DNA of 64,000 bases, taken from assembly GCA_951640165.1 (NCBI GenBank), contig OX621243.1:3720001-3784000 (forward strand), written 5' to 3'. Each line of letters opens with the position of its first letter. Within the stretch, counting starts at the first letter, position 1. The stretch comes from Pseudoips prasinana (Eukaryota; Arthropoda; Insecta; Lepidoptera; Nolidae). Of this stretch, positions 1 to 9,884 are shown piece after piece. Below the pieces are notes generated by a model. That model had not been told where the DNA came from, made no database searches, and saw nothing but the letters and a program-made list of their open reading frames with translations. Made by a program: the position numbers and the translations under genes.

Positions 1-536
1 TCTTTCTTTCTTTCTTTATCATTGCAAATGTATCTTCTGTTTCCCTCGCAGCGCAATGAAACTCACCGAAAACTACTTAACACACTGCCATATCTGATCC
101 CAAACTAGGCGAAGTCTGTACTATAGCAACATATCATGAATATCACGAATAAAACTATTTCTTTCTTTCTTTCCTTATCATTGCAAATATATCTTCTGTT
201 TCCGTCGCAGCGCAATGAAACTCACCGAAAACGAACACACTGCCATATCTGATCCCAAACTAGGCAAAGCATATACTATAGCAACATATCATGAATATCA
301 CGAATAAAACTATTTCTTTCTTTCTTTCTTTATCATTGCAAATGTATCTTCTGTTTCCCTCGCAGCGCAATTAAAAGTCACCGAAAACTACTTAACACGC
401 TACCATATCTTATCCCAAACTAGGCAAGGTTTGTACTATGGCAATTTATCATGAATAAAACTCTTTCTTTCTTTCTTTATCATTGCAAATGTATCTTCTG
501 TTTCCCTCGCAGCGCAATGAAACTCACCGAAAACGA
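1..536. repeat. Satellite-like array, about 4 units of 147-159 bp
   Basis: The phrase ATCATTGCAAATGTATCTTC recurs near 18, 177, 332 and 479, giving periods of 159, 155 and 147 bp. Each unit has a (TTTC)n run, the phrase just given, and a stretch like CTGATCCCAAACTAGGC followed by TGTACTATAGCAAC. That stretch is the tail of the SINE family seen elsewhere here in minus orientation (for example 56096-56325). The array thus looks like an amplified SINE end plus a microsatellite. It may continue beyond the left edge. Confidence 0.8.
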
Positions 537-848
537 ATTGATCAGGTAGCAGGGCCAGGTTATCGTTCTAATAATACATTTGGCAAGTCTTAACCAAAGA
601 ATTAGCGACAGATTAGTGGCAGACATGTGATGGTTTATTTTGAGACCGAAGGAAGGTTGAGGCCAGCTTTTCACGAACAAACATTGGGAAAACTTTTCAT
701 TTGTAAATCTAAACATATAGATTTTACTTGGAAAGTTGGTTTACTTTCTGATTATATCGTTTGTATTAGCGAAGCCGTTTACATAACACTACGAGGAGTC
801 AAAAGCTTAACGTTTTGGGGATTGTGCAAAATGTTGCTTTTATTATTT
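537..848. other. No recognised feature
   Basis: Short open frames occur on both strands, but I see no known domain, splice-flanked exon or clear repeat structure. Confidence 0.5.
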
Positions 849-1075
849 ACTAGCTGTGCCCGCGACTTCGTCCGCGTGTTAATTGGTTTATTTTTGTTTT
901 TTTTTTCAAAAATTTTTTTTATCTAAAATAAAAGTAGCCTAAGTTACTCCTTATTGCATCAGCTACCTGCCAATAAAAGTCCCGTCAAAATCGGTCCAGC
1001 CATTTCAGAGATTAGCCGGAACAAACAGACAGACAAAAATTGTAAAAAAAATATTTTGGAGTATGTACCGTATAT
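849..1075 (-). mobile_element. Helitron-like fragment
   Basis: Begins with ACTAGCTGTGCCCGCG, the reverse complement of a Helitron 3' end (GC hairpin then CTAGT). It continues through AAAATCGGTCCAGCC and an ACAGACAGAC stretch typical of these short non-autonomous copies. The other end is not sharply defined. Confidence 0.6.
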
Positions 1076-1213
1076 ATATTCATATACATGTAGTAAAAAT
1101 CGGTTGTTTCAATATTACATACAGACACTTCAATTTTATTTATTTGTATAGATTTACAGATATATATATATCCCAATTCGAACTATTTATATAACGAAGA
1201 AATAATGTTTTAG

Positions 1214-1279
1214 CGACACGATTTGGTTTCAAAACTGTAAGTGTAGTGAACATTTGTTTCATAAATAAATAAATAAAGA
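1214..1279 (+). mobile_element. LINE 3'-end fragment with (AATA)n tail
   Basis: The stretch with CACGATTTGG and AAAACTGTAAGTGTAGT runs into ATAAATAAATAAATAAA. A close second copy lies at 52646-52711. The shared 3' end plus simple tail is typical of a 5'-truncated non-LTR retrotransposon; the family is not identified. Confidence 0.55.
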
Positions 1280-1334
1280 AGAGTGGATCAAACATTTTAT
1301 AAAGGATTTTAAGAATTAATTTCATATCATTACA

Positions 1335-1425
1335 TAAAATAAATAAAATAAAATAAAAAAGGTTTTTATTCACGTTATACTTTTAAAAAGCGCTTGTAAA
1401 TAGTCAGAACATGTTCGCAGTAATA
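1335..1425 (-). mobile_element. LINE/SINE 3'-end fragment, reverse orientation
   Basis: A run of AAATA repeats joined to GGTTTTTATTCACG, then AAAAAGCGCTTGTAAATAGT. Related pieces are at 10535-10600, 16185-16250, 33293-33372 and 61255-61350, so this is a dispersed tail shared by a retroposon family. Confidence 0.55.
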
Positions 1426-1794
1426 TATAATTAATTTATAATTATTTCTAGGTACATATAGATATTTAGGTACACGGATTGTAGGAAATAATTTACAATA
1501 AGATTTATTTTATAACAGTAACAATATTTAGCTAACTGAAATTAAGTTATTGTCAAGGATCATGTCGTGTAGGTTTAATTATCTAAATTTTAGCTATATT
1601 TTTACTACATATTACATAAGCACATAAATTCTGGTTCATCTGGTTCACTCGCAATAAGGCCATTAAGCAGTGCTACAGCTTGGCTAGTGGGAGCGGATTA
1701 AGCAGTGACCAACAACACAGCTTGTTTGTTGAACACAATTGATACGGAACCCCTTTGAAACCATTGCCTATCAAATAATAATAATGTTCTCCTG

Positions 1795-2010
1795 GCCGAA
1801 TCTCGGCCACGGCAGCCGGTCTCAATGGAGCCAACTGTGCAGAACATATTATAGTGCACAAGTGTGTGCTAAAACACAGGGGCACTTTCTATTCCATCAC
1901 TCCCATGACACTATCGACCGGAAAGAGGTCAGGCAATAGCCCGACGGCTTTACGTGCTCTCCGAGGCACGAGGATGTAATACCGCCCACTCCAATTTCTT
2001 TTCCAAGCAT
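1795..2010 (-). mobile_element. SINE body fragment (family C)
   Basis: Contains TCTCAATGGAG, CATATTATAGTGCACAA, a CTTTACGTGCTC block and CCGCCCACTCC. The same order occurs at 18790-19135, where a tRNA-like head follows on the minus strand, and in part at 55845-55990. Confidence 0.6.
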
Positions 2011-3039
2011 TGTGTCAAAAAAAAAAGAACTTATGTAACCATAGATTTTTTTTAAACCTAGATTTTTTCGGTAGTTTTTATTTCAAAATAAGATAGAGTT
2101 CTTTATTTAAAAAGCTGTAGACATTCAAAAGCTATGAGCTGTCATGGGTATTTAGGTAGAAAGGTATGCGGAACTGATTGCATCTGGAAGCGTTAGTCAC
2201 AAACCGTACCAACATAGATGATTTAAAAAAAAATACTAACCTAAAATTTATTTTGTAACGTGTTCTCTACATCTTTGCAATAATGATAGTGAAATAATAT
2301 ACGGATAACCATCGAATTATTATAATTATCTCAATTCTAAAAGAAGAAATAAACTTTAATTATTAGCAGATTTTGAAACTAATGAAATAATGCACTCGGG
2401 TATTAACATACACTTGTACTTGTCAAAGTCACAAAGCAGTACATAAACATAGTCAAATAGTATTACAGTAATTTGAATTAGTCCATCAGTGCGGTCTACT
2501 GCGAAGACAAATGGTTAGCGCGTGAGGCTCTCAACCAGTAGCTTAATTTAAGCGACTAATACCTGAGGGCACCCTTATGGGGTTCGGGTTAAGCTCGGGG
2601 CGCTAAAGGAAACATTTGAGTCCTGCCACTTTAAAACTGACGTGAAGAGCTATAATAAAAACATATATATATATATATATATCTCTGTATGTGTGTATGA
2701 GTATCGAGGTTGGCGCAGACAAGTATTGTACGCGGCCAGTTGTATAACCTCAATTATTCTAGGGAATGTAGGTAGAAATCACGCTTAATATTACAAAAAA
2801 AATATAAAATGTATAGATTTTAGGCGGAATTCTTTTTCATCTCAACATCAACAATTTGACATGTAACTGTGGACATACCAGCTGACCAATGACTAAGCGA
2901 TACTGACGAAGAGCTCTAAAATTCCCCAATAAAATTGTCGGAATAAAGAAAAGAAAAATAGGTAATTACGGTAACCTGACAGGATTCACCTTAGGTTTAT
3001 TGGCAAAGACGCTACAGGACTTTGGAAGGGAAAGAAAGA
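2011..3039. other. No recognised gene; AT microsatellite
   Basis: AT-rich, without a convincing open frame. A short (TA)n run lies at about 2660-2683. I see no other structure that I can name. Confidence 0.5.
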
Positions 3040-3180
3040 ATTAATATACATACACGGACACAAATTACATCCAGACTCAGATCAACTATTTATGGGTCAC
3101 ACAAATAGTTGTCTGGCACGGGAATCGAACACGAGACTCGAAGCGGCGAGGCGACTGTCTTAGCCGCTGCGCCACAGTGC
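3040..3180 (-). mobile_element. tRNA-headed SINE copy
   Basis: On the minus strand the tRNA-like head reads with an A-box-like TGGCGCAGCGGCTA and a B-box-like GTGTTCGATTCCC, followed by the body with GTCTGGATGTAATTTG. These are internal RNA polymerase III promoter elements. The acceptor stem does not close, so it is a SINE rather than a tRNA gene. Confidence 0.65.
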
Positions 3181-3462
3181 AGTATAAAAGTCAACCATAG
3201 GCGTAGAAAAAAAATTAAGTATCGCTGCCTTTCAGCATTGTACTCAGAATGCTGGCAGCATTAGCACGCTAGATGGCAATGCTTAAACGATGTCCAAAAA
3301 ATTACCCAGCCCTCTGGTCAGTTGTAACTTCGACGCTTTTTTGATATTTCGGGGGAAAAAACCCGTGATCTTGGACCCCATGGCTCAAACGTTCTCACTT
3401 CAAACGGGTCAAATATTATGTAATAAATATATTTGACCCGTTTATAACAATCTTTAATGTTC

Positions 3463-3513
3463 TAGAGGAGTAAGCAGAGACGACGGATTTTTATTGGTCA
3501 CGATCTTTGCACA
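3463..3513 (-). mobile_element. RTE-type LINE 3' fragment
   Basis: AGGAGTAAGCAGAGACGACG followed by CACGATCTTTGCA closely matches the 3' end of the full-length LINE at 29434-29500, on the same strand. It is a very short truncated relative, cut off directly by the MITE that follows. Confidence 0.6.
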
Positions 3514-3516
3514 CCT

Positions 3517-3759
3517 GGGGCTCTACAGGCTAAGTCGCCGACCATCGATTTATTAAATGGCGTTCAAATAAATAAAGGTTAAAAATTACTTAATCAATCG
3601 GTAAATCGGCTTTAACGTTGACAATCGATCCCGGATCATATATGACGTCACATGTGCTCATGGAAGCCGATTTTACGGTTGATTGAGTCAATTTTAACCC
3701 TTATTAATTTGAACGCCATTTAAGAAATCGATGTTCGGTGACTTAGCCGGTAGAGCCCC
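3517..3759. mobile_element. Foldback MITE with about 95-bp arms
   Basis: The left part (GGGGCTCTACAGGCTAAGTC onward) is matched in reverse complement by the right part (GGGGCTCTACCGGCTAAGTC). Similarity continues inward past ATGGCGTTCAAAT and TAAATCGGCTT. The central loop is about 50 bp and contains TGACGTCA. No coding capacity. The target duplication could not be settled. Confidence 0.75.
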
Positions 3760-3775
3760 TGTTTTGTTTCATTAT

Positions 3776-3843
3776 CATAACAGCCGAAAGACGTCCACTG
3801 CTGGACAAAGGCCTCCCCCAGGGATCTCCACAATAGCCGGTCC
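3776..3843 (-). mobile_element. RTE-type LINE/SINE 3' tail fragment
   Basis: CAGCCGAAAGACGTCCACTG then CTGGACAAAGGCCTCCCC. This is the reverse complement of the 3' coding end and tail of the RTE element at 47127-49434, and it recurs many times in this window. Confidence 0.65.
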
Positions 3844-3868
3844 TATTTTTGAATCACCATACCATACC

Positions 3869-3910
3869 ATATGCTGATCAGTTGATGCATTTAGATCAGC
3901 TGATCAGCAT
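3869..3910. repeat. Short hairpin
   Basis: ATGCTGATCAGTTGAT is followed after a few bases by ATCAGCTGATCAGCAT, forming an imperfect hairpin directly before the Transib-like element. Role unknown. Confidence 0.5.
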
Positions 3911-4238
3911 TTTTGTATGGGGACGATATATATAATGTTTGTGATTTTGCATGTTGCATGTTACACGTTGCCACATAGGGGTATTTACATGATCTAGCCG
4001 GCCAAAATTACATTTCTCAGAATTACGCTCAGGTAAAAAAAAATGCGTTCCTAGAAGAGCCAGGTAGTTGGGCGATCCAACCTTATTGTTTTTTTTTTAC
4101 CCACCCCAAATTGCACAAGATATAGTCAGTTGAAATTGAGACATTGCTCGAAGCGGTTGTTTGTTTTCAATATTCGTGCTTTAAACCCATTTTAACTATT
4201 TTTTATTTTATGTTGTGTTGTGAATAATCCAAAATTGG

Positions 4239-4257
4239 GTATGGATTCTGAAACTGA
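4239..4257 (+). pseudogene. Possible first coding exon of the Transib-like transposase
   Basis: An ATG opens a short frame (Met-Asp-Ser-Glu-Thr-Asp) that runs into a strong donor, G followed by GTAAGTGAC, at 4258. A plausible acceptor (TTATTATTTCAG) ends at 4558. This suggests the transposase had a short leader exon and an intron of about 300 bp. The downstream exon is disrupted within about 50 bases by the LINE, so the frame across the junction cannot be checked. It is inference from splice-like signals and position just inside the left inverted repeat. Confidence 0.35.
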
Positions 4258-4666
4258 TGGTAAGTGACTTATTTTACATATTTAAAATATTTAATTATGT
4301 GACGGGATTGTATTATTTTTCGTCATTTGAAAAAATATCGTTAATATCCTTAATTTTTCAAAAAAAAAATAGTTTAACGAGGCTTTTTGTTTTTGTGCCC
4401 GGCATTACCCGGCTGTCATTTTTATATTTTCGTAATATATAGACTTTCTTCTATCAAAAAAAGGAAGCCATCTGTCCGCCATCTGGAGCGATTTTAGATA
4501 TCGTACTTAAAAAAGTAAAAAAATGAATTTTGATTTAATTTAGTTTTATTATTTCAGGACCATTTGGAAGTACTTTAATGACTCGCATGACTCACAGGAG
4601 ATATTTGGTCTAATGAGATCACAAAATGATCTAAATTTTAACGAACAATTAGAATATGTGATCGAA

Positions 4667-5261
4667 CGGACGGGCGAAAGCACGGCGGCGTGCTTTTAGT
4701 GGCCACACCGCGGTTCATGATGTTGACATAAACAAGTGTAAGTTTGAACTAATTTGTGCTGCAGTTTATGTGAAAAATCGTTATTTATTTACTTGCTGTG
4801 TGTTATATATTCCACCCCAAACCGATGAGACTGAGTATATGTTAATGTTTAATTTATTAGAAAAAATATGTGTTAAATATGGAAAAAACCTAGTCATATT
4901 AGGAGATTACAATTTGTTTTCTTGCAATATTTTTGTAAGTAATTACTATGAATATTTTATGGCTTTTGGTGAACTCATTCAGTATGATATCGTAGATAAC
5001 TGCAGCGGTAGGCAGTGCGACCTAGTGTTGAGCGCGAGTAGCGGCGTGTCGGTGAACGCGGCGGACGAGGGCTTGGAGCCCGTCGACGCGTACCATCCGC
5101 CGCTCGCGGTGAGCCTCGAGTTTGGCGCGCCGCCGCCGCCGCCACCCTCCGACTCTCCCCCCCCCCCCCCCCCCCATCACCTCGTGACCCGCACTCTGCC
5201 ATACCGCGTACGCAGTGGAACTTTAATAAGGCAGACTTCCATCATCTATATAATTTATTAG
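4667..5261 (+). pseudogene. LINE endonuclease domain fragment (broken)
   Basis: The frame starting near 4667 reads Asp-Arg-Thr-Asp-Gly-Arg-Lys-His-Gly-Gly-Val-Leu, the middle of an apurinic-type endonuclease. A frame change follows, then 4770-5261 is open with YIPP and the ILGDYN motif, then CDLVLS and DAYHPPL, the last two strands of this fold. In an active LINE this domain nicks the target DNA to start reverse transcription. The N-terminal catalytic residues are missing through truncation. The frame ends in a GC-rich, C-homopolymer linker. Confidence 0.7.
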
Positions 5262-5263
5262 GT

Positions 5264-6933
5264 ATGATGGATTGGACCGACTTATACCTTCTGGATGATC
5301 CTGATGCAGTTTTAAATTTATTTTACAGTAAGATCTACGAAGCTTTCGATATTTACGTCCCTGTAAAATATAATAACCCAAAAAATACTAGACATAATTA
5401 CCCTGTATGGTACACATCCGCAATTATCCGAGATATTAAGTATAAACATTATCTTCATAAAAAGTACAAATTGACTAAATCGCACAGTGATTATGAGGCG
5501 TTTGCTCGGTATAGAACAAAGGTAAAAGTTGAAACAGAAAATGCGTACGATCAGTATCGAGACCGCGTGCAAAATCATCTGACGACTGATCCTCGCGCAT
5601 TTTGGGGCTACATTCGATCTAGAAAAGGTAACGTAAACAAGCACAAGTTAGTAAAGGATGGTCGAGCTTTATCGGAAGCTGAATGCGCCGCGGAATTCGC
5701 GCAGTTCTTTGAATCCGTGTACAACCATGAACCGGCTTCACTGAGTGTGTCGGCGGCGTGTGCGGCGGCGGTGTCGGCGCCGGGCGCGTGGGCGAACATC
5801 AGGTGCCTGCGCGCTGACGACGTGCGTTGCGCACTCGCCCGCTTGCCGCCCAAGCGCTCAGTGGGGCCCGATGGTATACCGCCGTTTATTTTTAAGGATT
5901 GTCGTATGGTATTGATAGAGCCATTAATTCATTTGTTCAACGCTTGCATTACGACCGCAAAGTACCCGGATCGATGGAAACTTACTCGAGTAGTGCCGGT
6001 GCCTAAAGGCAAGGGAGGTCCTGATCCTGGTGATTATCGCCCTGTAGCAGTTCTATGTACGCCGGCCAAGGTATTTGAAATGACTATCCATAGTTGCCTT
6101 TACGCACAGGTTAGTACCCAGTTGTCCGATGCACAGCATGGGTTCCGACCTGGGCGTGGGACAGCTGGGAACTTGCTGCATTTAATGACAAATTTAGTAC
6201 CATCGGTGGATGCTGGTCACCAGGTAGACGTGGCGTATTTCGCCTTCAGAAAGGCGTTCGATACGGTCGACAATGACGTCCTTTTATCGAAATTGGCTAA
6301 TGTAGGATGCACGCCACATACGCTTACGTTTTTCTCGAACTACCTAAGGGATAGGTGTCAATATGTGGACTGTAGTGGATACCTTTCTGAGGTTTATTTT
6401 ACGAGATCCGGTGTCAGCCAAGGAAGTAACCTGGGTCCTTTTTATTTATTTTAGCGATAAGCGACCTTCCTGAGGTCGTTAATAGCTCCACATGCTTGCT
6501 GTTTGCTGATGACCTGAAATTGGTACAGAAAATATCGGATAACACTGATTGTAAGTTACTACAACAAGACATTCAAAGGGTGGCTGAATGGAGTTTAAAG
6601 AATAAATTATTCTTTAACGTAGCAAAGTGTTCAGTGTTATCCTTTAGTCGCGCGCATACCCAGCTTCACTACCAGTACCACATGGATGGACAGCCCTTAC
6701 AGCGAGTCGCTGAAGTCAAGGACCTAGGAATACGCTTCACCGCTGATGTTAATTTTAGGACACACATCATCAGCGTTTGTAAAAAAGCGTTTCGGGGCCT
6801 GGGTTTGGTTTTACGAGAGGCTGGTCGGTTCACCAACATATTAGCATTGAAAGCTTTATATGAAGCTCTTGTAAGATCACACTTAGAATGTAATTCTATA
6901 ATTTGGTCACCACATGAGACTAAATATTTCTAA
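5264..6933 (+). pseudogene. LINE reverse transcriptase, mutated and frameshifted
   Basis: 5264-6454 is open for 396 codons and carries the reverse transcriptase blocks: a linker, SVGPDGIP, DPGDYRPVAVL, QHGFRPGRGT, then YFAFRKAFDTVD and GVSQGSNLGP. In active enzymes the fourth block reads Asp where this copy has Ala (codon GCC at 6242-6244), so a metal-binding catalytic residue is lost. A frameshift near 6440 produces a stop at 6452-6454. The frame then resumes, and 6496-6933 contains LLFADDLK with the second catalytic pair, followed by thumb-like sequence. Two independent lesions make this copy inactive. The first part has GC-rich codon use unlike the AT-rich flanks. Confidence 0.85.
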
Positions 6934-6978
6934 CTTTCCACTATTGTATCCTACTTTATTTGTGCTAGGTATGGTAAA

Positions 6979-7287
6979 TTGCAAATACGTAGGGAGGTAG
7001 CTTTAGCCATCTACTTATTTAAAGTAATGCGTGGAGTAAGTAATAACGCTTGCGTCTTGCACGAGCTACGACTATGCGTCCCGGATGAGTACGTGGGGCG
7101 GAGGCGGCGGCCGCCACTGCTGGTGGTGCCCCGCGCGCGGACCAACTTGTTGCAGCGCGCGCCTCTGACGCGAGCGCTGCGCGCGCTCAATGCGGTCACT
7201 GATAGTATTGATTTGTTCTCTTGTTCACTGAATGAGTTCACTTTGGCCATAAGTTTATTGTTGTCTAGACAAGATAATATGTATTAG
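6979..7287 (+). pseudogene. LINE C-terminal region fragment
   Basis: An open frame of 102 codons continues the LINE protein after another break near 6934-6978. It reads as the end of a non-LTR element polyprotein, with a basic, GC-rich centre (about residues 38-70). It is followed about 70 bp later by the simple-sequence tail. I recognise no zinc knuckle. The assignment rests on position between the reverse transcriptase and the tail. Confidence 0.6.
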
Positions 7288-7396
7288 TTATTCCTAAGTT
7301 AAAATGTATGTCTACGCTATCGCAATGGGTAAACTGTAATGGTAGTGTATGTGGTATAAATAAATAAATAAAATAAATAAATAAATAAATGTTGAA

Positions 7397-9200
7397 AATT
7401 ATTTGATTTCACATAAGCCGTACTTGGAAGAACAAATAAAGGACATAAAGCGTAATTTTGCACGCATGAAATCAGAAATGAAGCATCGATGGGTAGCAGC
7501 AAAATAAAGAAGTGAACTATTTGAAAAAATCAACGAAAAATGACTGAATGGGACTTTTGAATTACCTCTAATACCCACAAGAGCAGGTAGACCCGCTAAA
7601 CCGTTTGAAGAGGTTAGTGAACGAAACAAAAGACGTAAAACTGAGACAATACGTTTTCGGATAGCCCTGAGAAAATAATTTATGCAGCTCAAATGGAATT
7701 GCGAGCCCGGCAATAGAAGTGGTTCAAATATTTTGAAAAAGATTTCGGAAAATAGGGACCGCGCTAAGCAATACCGGAAGTCAGTAGACCGTGACATGGC
7801 ACATGTTAAGTATATCAATCCAGAAGAAACGCTGGCAATGTTTGTAGATGCGAATCTTGCAAGGTCTCAATATGAAAGGATCAGATAAACCACAGGAAAT
7901 CTTCCATGCTATTCAGTTTTGCAGCTGTATAAGAAACAATGTTATCCTACCAGTGCATTTTTTAACGTAACTGAAACCTGTGCCGAAGTGAATTTACAAG
8001 GAATAATGACTCATACTGCCGAAAGATTACTTATTCAAATAGAGAAGACGTTTTGAAAACCCTTAGCGATAATGAGAGAGATCTTCAAATGATCTGTAAA
8101 TGGGGTTGTGATGGCTCACAACAGGATCAGTTCAAACAAAAGTTTGAGAATGATAGCGGATGCGACTCGCACATTTTTCAAAGTTCATTTGTTCTTCTAC
8201 GCTTAGTGTATGGGGAAGAAAATAAAATATTATGGTAGAACACAACTACATCATCGCCCCGCTACTGTAGACCTATCCGTATACGATTTTTAAAGGAAAC
8301 AGTTGATATAACGAACGACGAAATCAACTATGTGGAAGCCGCAGCTAAAAAATTAGAACCTACATCAGTAACAATCGGTGGAAGATCATATGTTGTTAAA
8401 ACCAAAATGATGCTAACAATGATAGATGCAAAAGTGTGCAACGCGGCAACTGGGACAAAATCTGCAATGAGATGTTACATATGTGGAGCAACATCAAAAG
8501 ATTTTAACGAATTGAATAAAACAAATATAGTTAATACAGATACATTGAAGTTCGGCTTATCTACTTTACATGCCAGAATTCGGCAATTTGAATTTATTAC
8601 ATATTGCCTACAAGCTCGGCGTGCAAGATTTGCCACCAAAATCTGAAGCAGACAAACTGCTAATTCAAAAAACAAAGAAAAAATTCAAAACGAATTTAAA
8701 AATAAACTAGATCTTTGGGTAGATTTTCCTAAAGCTTGATTTGGCAATAAAATGTCGAAGATTTTTTGAAAATCCAGAGTTGGCAGCTGAAATTACAGGT
8801 CTAAATATAAATTTTATCAAAAAAATCAAAGTGATTCTTGAGTGCTTTTCATGTGGGTACAAAATAGACACAGAAAAATTCAAAAAAATTACTACAGAGA
8901 CTGCCGCACTTTATGTTAGTTTATATGGTAGACATAATATGACGCATAATATGCATAAAATTTTAATGCACAGTAGCTCCATCTACTGTAATAGAAGATG
9001 CACTTATTACCAATAGGATAATTATCTGAAGAAGCAGCAGAAGCAAGAAATAAACATTTCCGTTTATACAGACAAAACTTTGCAAGAAAATTCAGCAGAT
9101 TAAAATGTAATACAGATGTTTTTGAATAGATTGTTGTTAACATCAGACCCCCTACTTGCACCAAGAAGAATTGTTAAAAAAATAAAACAAAATCATTTTA
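7397..9200 (+). pseudogene. Transib/RAG1-like transposase, multiply broken
   Basis: Pieces in order along the plus strand match a Transib-type transposase, the cut-and-paste enzyme family from which vertebrate RAG1 arose. They include a basic GRPAKPFEE segment (about 7586), ARSQYERIR (7862-7885), KWGCDGSQQDQFKQ with the first catalytic Asp (about 8098-8139), MRCYICGATSKDF with a CxxC zinc pair (about 8467), LHARIRQFEF (about 8568), RRFFENPELAAEITG (about 8756), a HKILMHSS block with two zinc-type His (about 8956), and LSEEAAEARNKHFRLYRQ with the final catalytic Glu (about 9023). Stops occur at 7504, 7552, 7678, 7886, 8054, 8236 and after 9120, with frame changes near 8050, 8600, 8740 and 9000. 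No RAG2-like frame was seen. Family call is from motif order, not a search. Confidence 0.75.
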
Positions 9201-9539
9201 TTAAGGAAACATTAAAAATGTTAATATGTGAAGAATGTTAGGCCTTATTATTATTTATATTTTAAGTTTTAAATTTGTTTTGCGATAGTTGTTTATTATA
9301 ATTATATTTATACATTATTTTGTGTTATAAAATATATTTTCTTGTACAAAACTACGCTTTTTTATACCGCGTCTTTTTGTCTCTTTATTCATATGTATGA
9401 ATTTGGCCTGTAACTGAAGGTTAACAGTGTTTATACACTTGTATTTAAGGTTTTATGAGATACTGAACCATTTCGAAATGATTAAAAGCGATAAATAATT
9501 TTGGCCAGCTAGATGTCTCAAATACCCACTTACGTTATA

Positions 9540-9884
9540 TGCTACACCTTGTATATATAAACAGTCCGCAAACCTAAAACGTTTTTAGTTACTACTAAAA
9601 ACTCTGTAATGAATCTCTAAAAGTATAAAAAGTTAACTTAAGTATGTAATGAAAATCAACATAAACTTATAAACCCCATTAACCGAAACACGATTAACTA
9701 ACGCTTAAAGTCTCTCCATAAACCCAAGAGACTTCGAAAGCGAGCATTATAGTAATCGTACGAAAATAGCCAAGTTCCCGTAGGCGGCCGCTGGCGGTAC
9801 TATTCTTCATAAATAACTTATTTATATCCACTCAGCTTTATTTAAACATTCGTGTGCACTCGAATGTGATGTCGCATCACAATT
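9540..9884. other. No recognised feature
   Basis: AT-rich DNA after the Transib-like element, including AACTCTG-type and ACTAACGC stretches, without a frame or repeat that I can assign. Confidence 0.45.

Larger units (their letters stand above)
4600..7388 (+). mobile_element. CR1/Jockey-type LINE, 5'-truncated, inactive
   Basis: A 5'-truncated non-LTR retrotransposon inserted into the Transib-like element. It begins inside the endonuclease domain and ends with an (AAAT)n tail at about 7358-7388. The coding region is split over four open pieces. A run of C residues at about 5158-5174 lies in the linker after the endonuclease. The clade is not certain: the endonuclease end with a GDYN motif and the reverse transcriptase with SVGPDGIP and FADDLK suggest the CR1/Daphne or Jockey group. 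The start is approximate and no target duplication was found. Confidence 0.8.
3972..9534 (+). mobile_element. Transib/RAG1-like DNA transposon, broken, LINE inside
   Basis: The ends are inverted copies: left at about 3972-4010 reads GGGGTATTTACATGATCTAG then CCGGCCAAAATTA; the right at about 9496-9534 in reverse complement reads GTGGGTATTTGAGACATCTA then GCTGGCCAAAATTA. Between them lie a possible first exon (4239-4257), a LINE insertion (about 4600-7388) and broken pieces of a Transib-type transposase (7397-9200). Without the LINE the element would be roughly 2.8 kb, a usual Transib size. The left end starts CACATAG, loosely like the family's CACWRTG heptamer, but the right end has diverged. 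I could not confirm the expected 5-bp target duplication. Confidence 0.75.

Noticed and set aside
4975..5202. 75-codon minus-strand frame rich in Arg, Gly and Ala
   Set aside because: Antisense of the GC-rich linker of the LINE endonuclease, driven by codon bias and the C run.
3972..9534. A RAG1/RAG2 pair (ProtoRAG-type element)
   Set aside because: Only a RAG1/Transib-like protein can be traced; no Kelch-repeat RAG2-like frame is visible within the ends.
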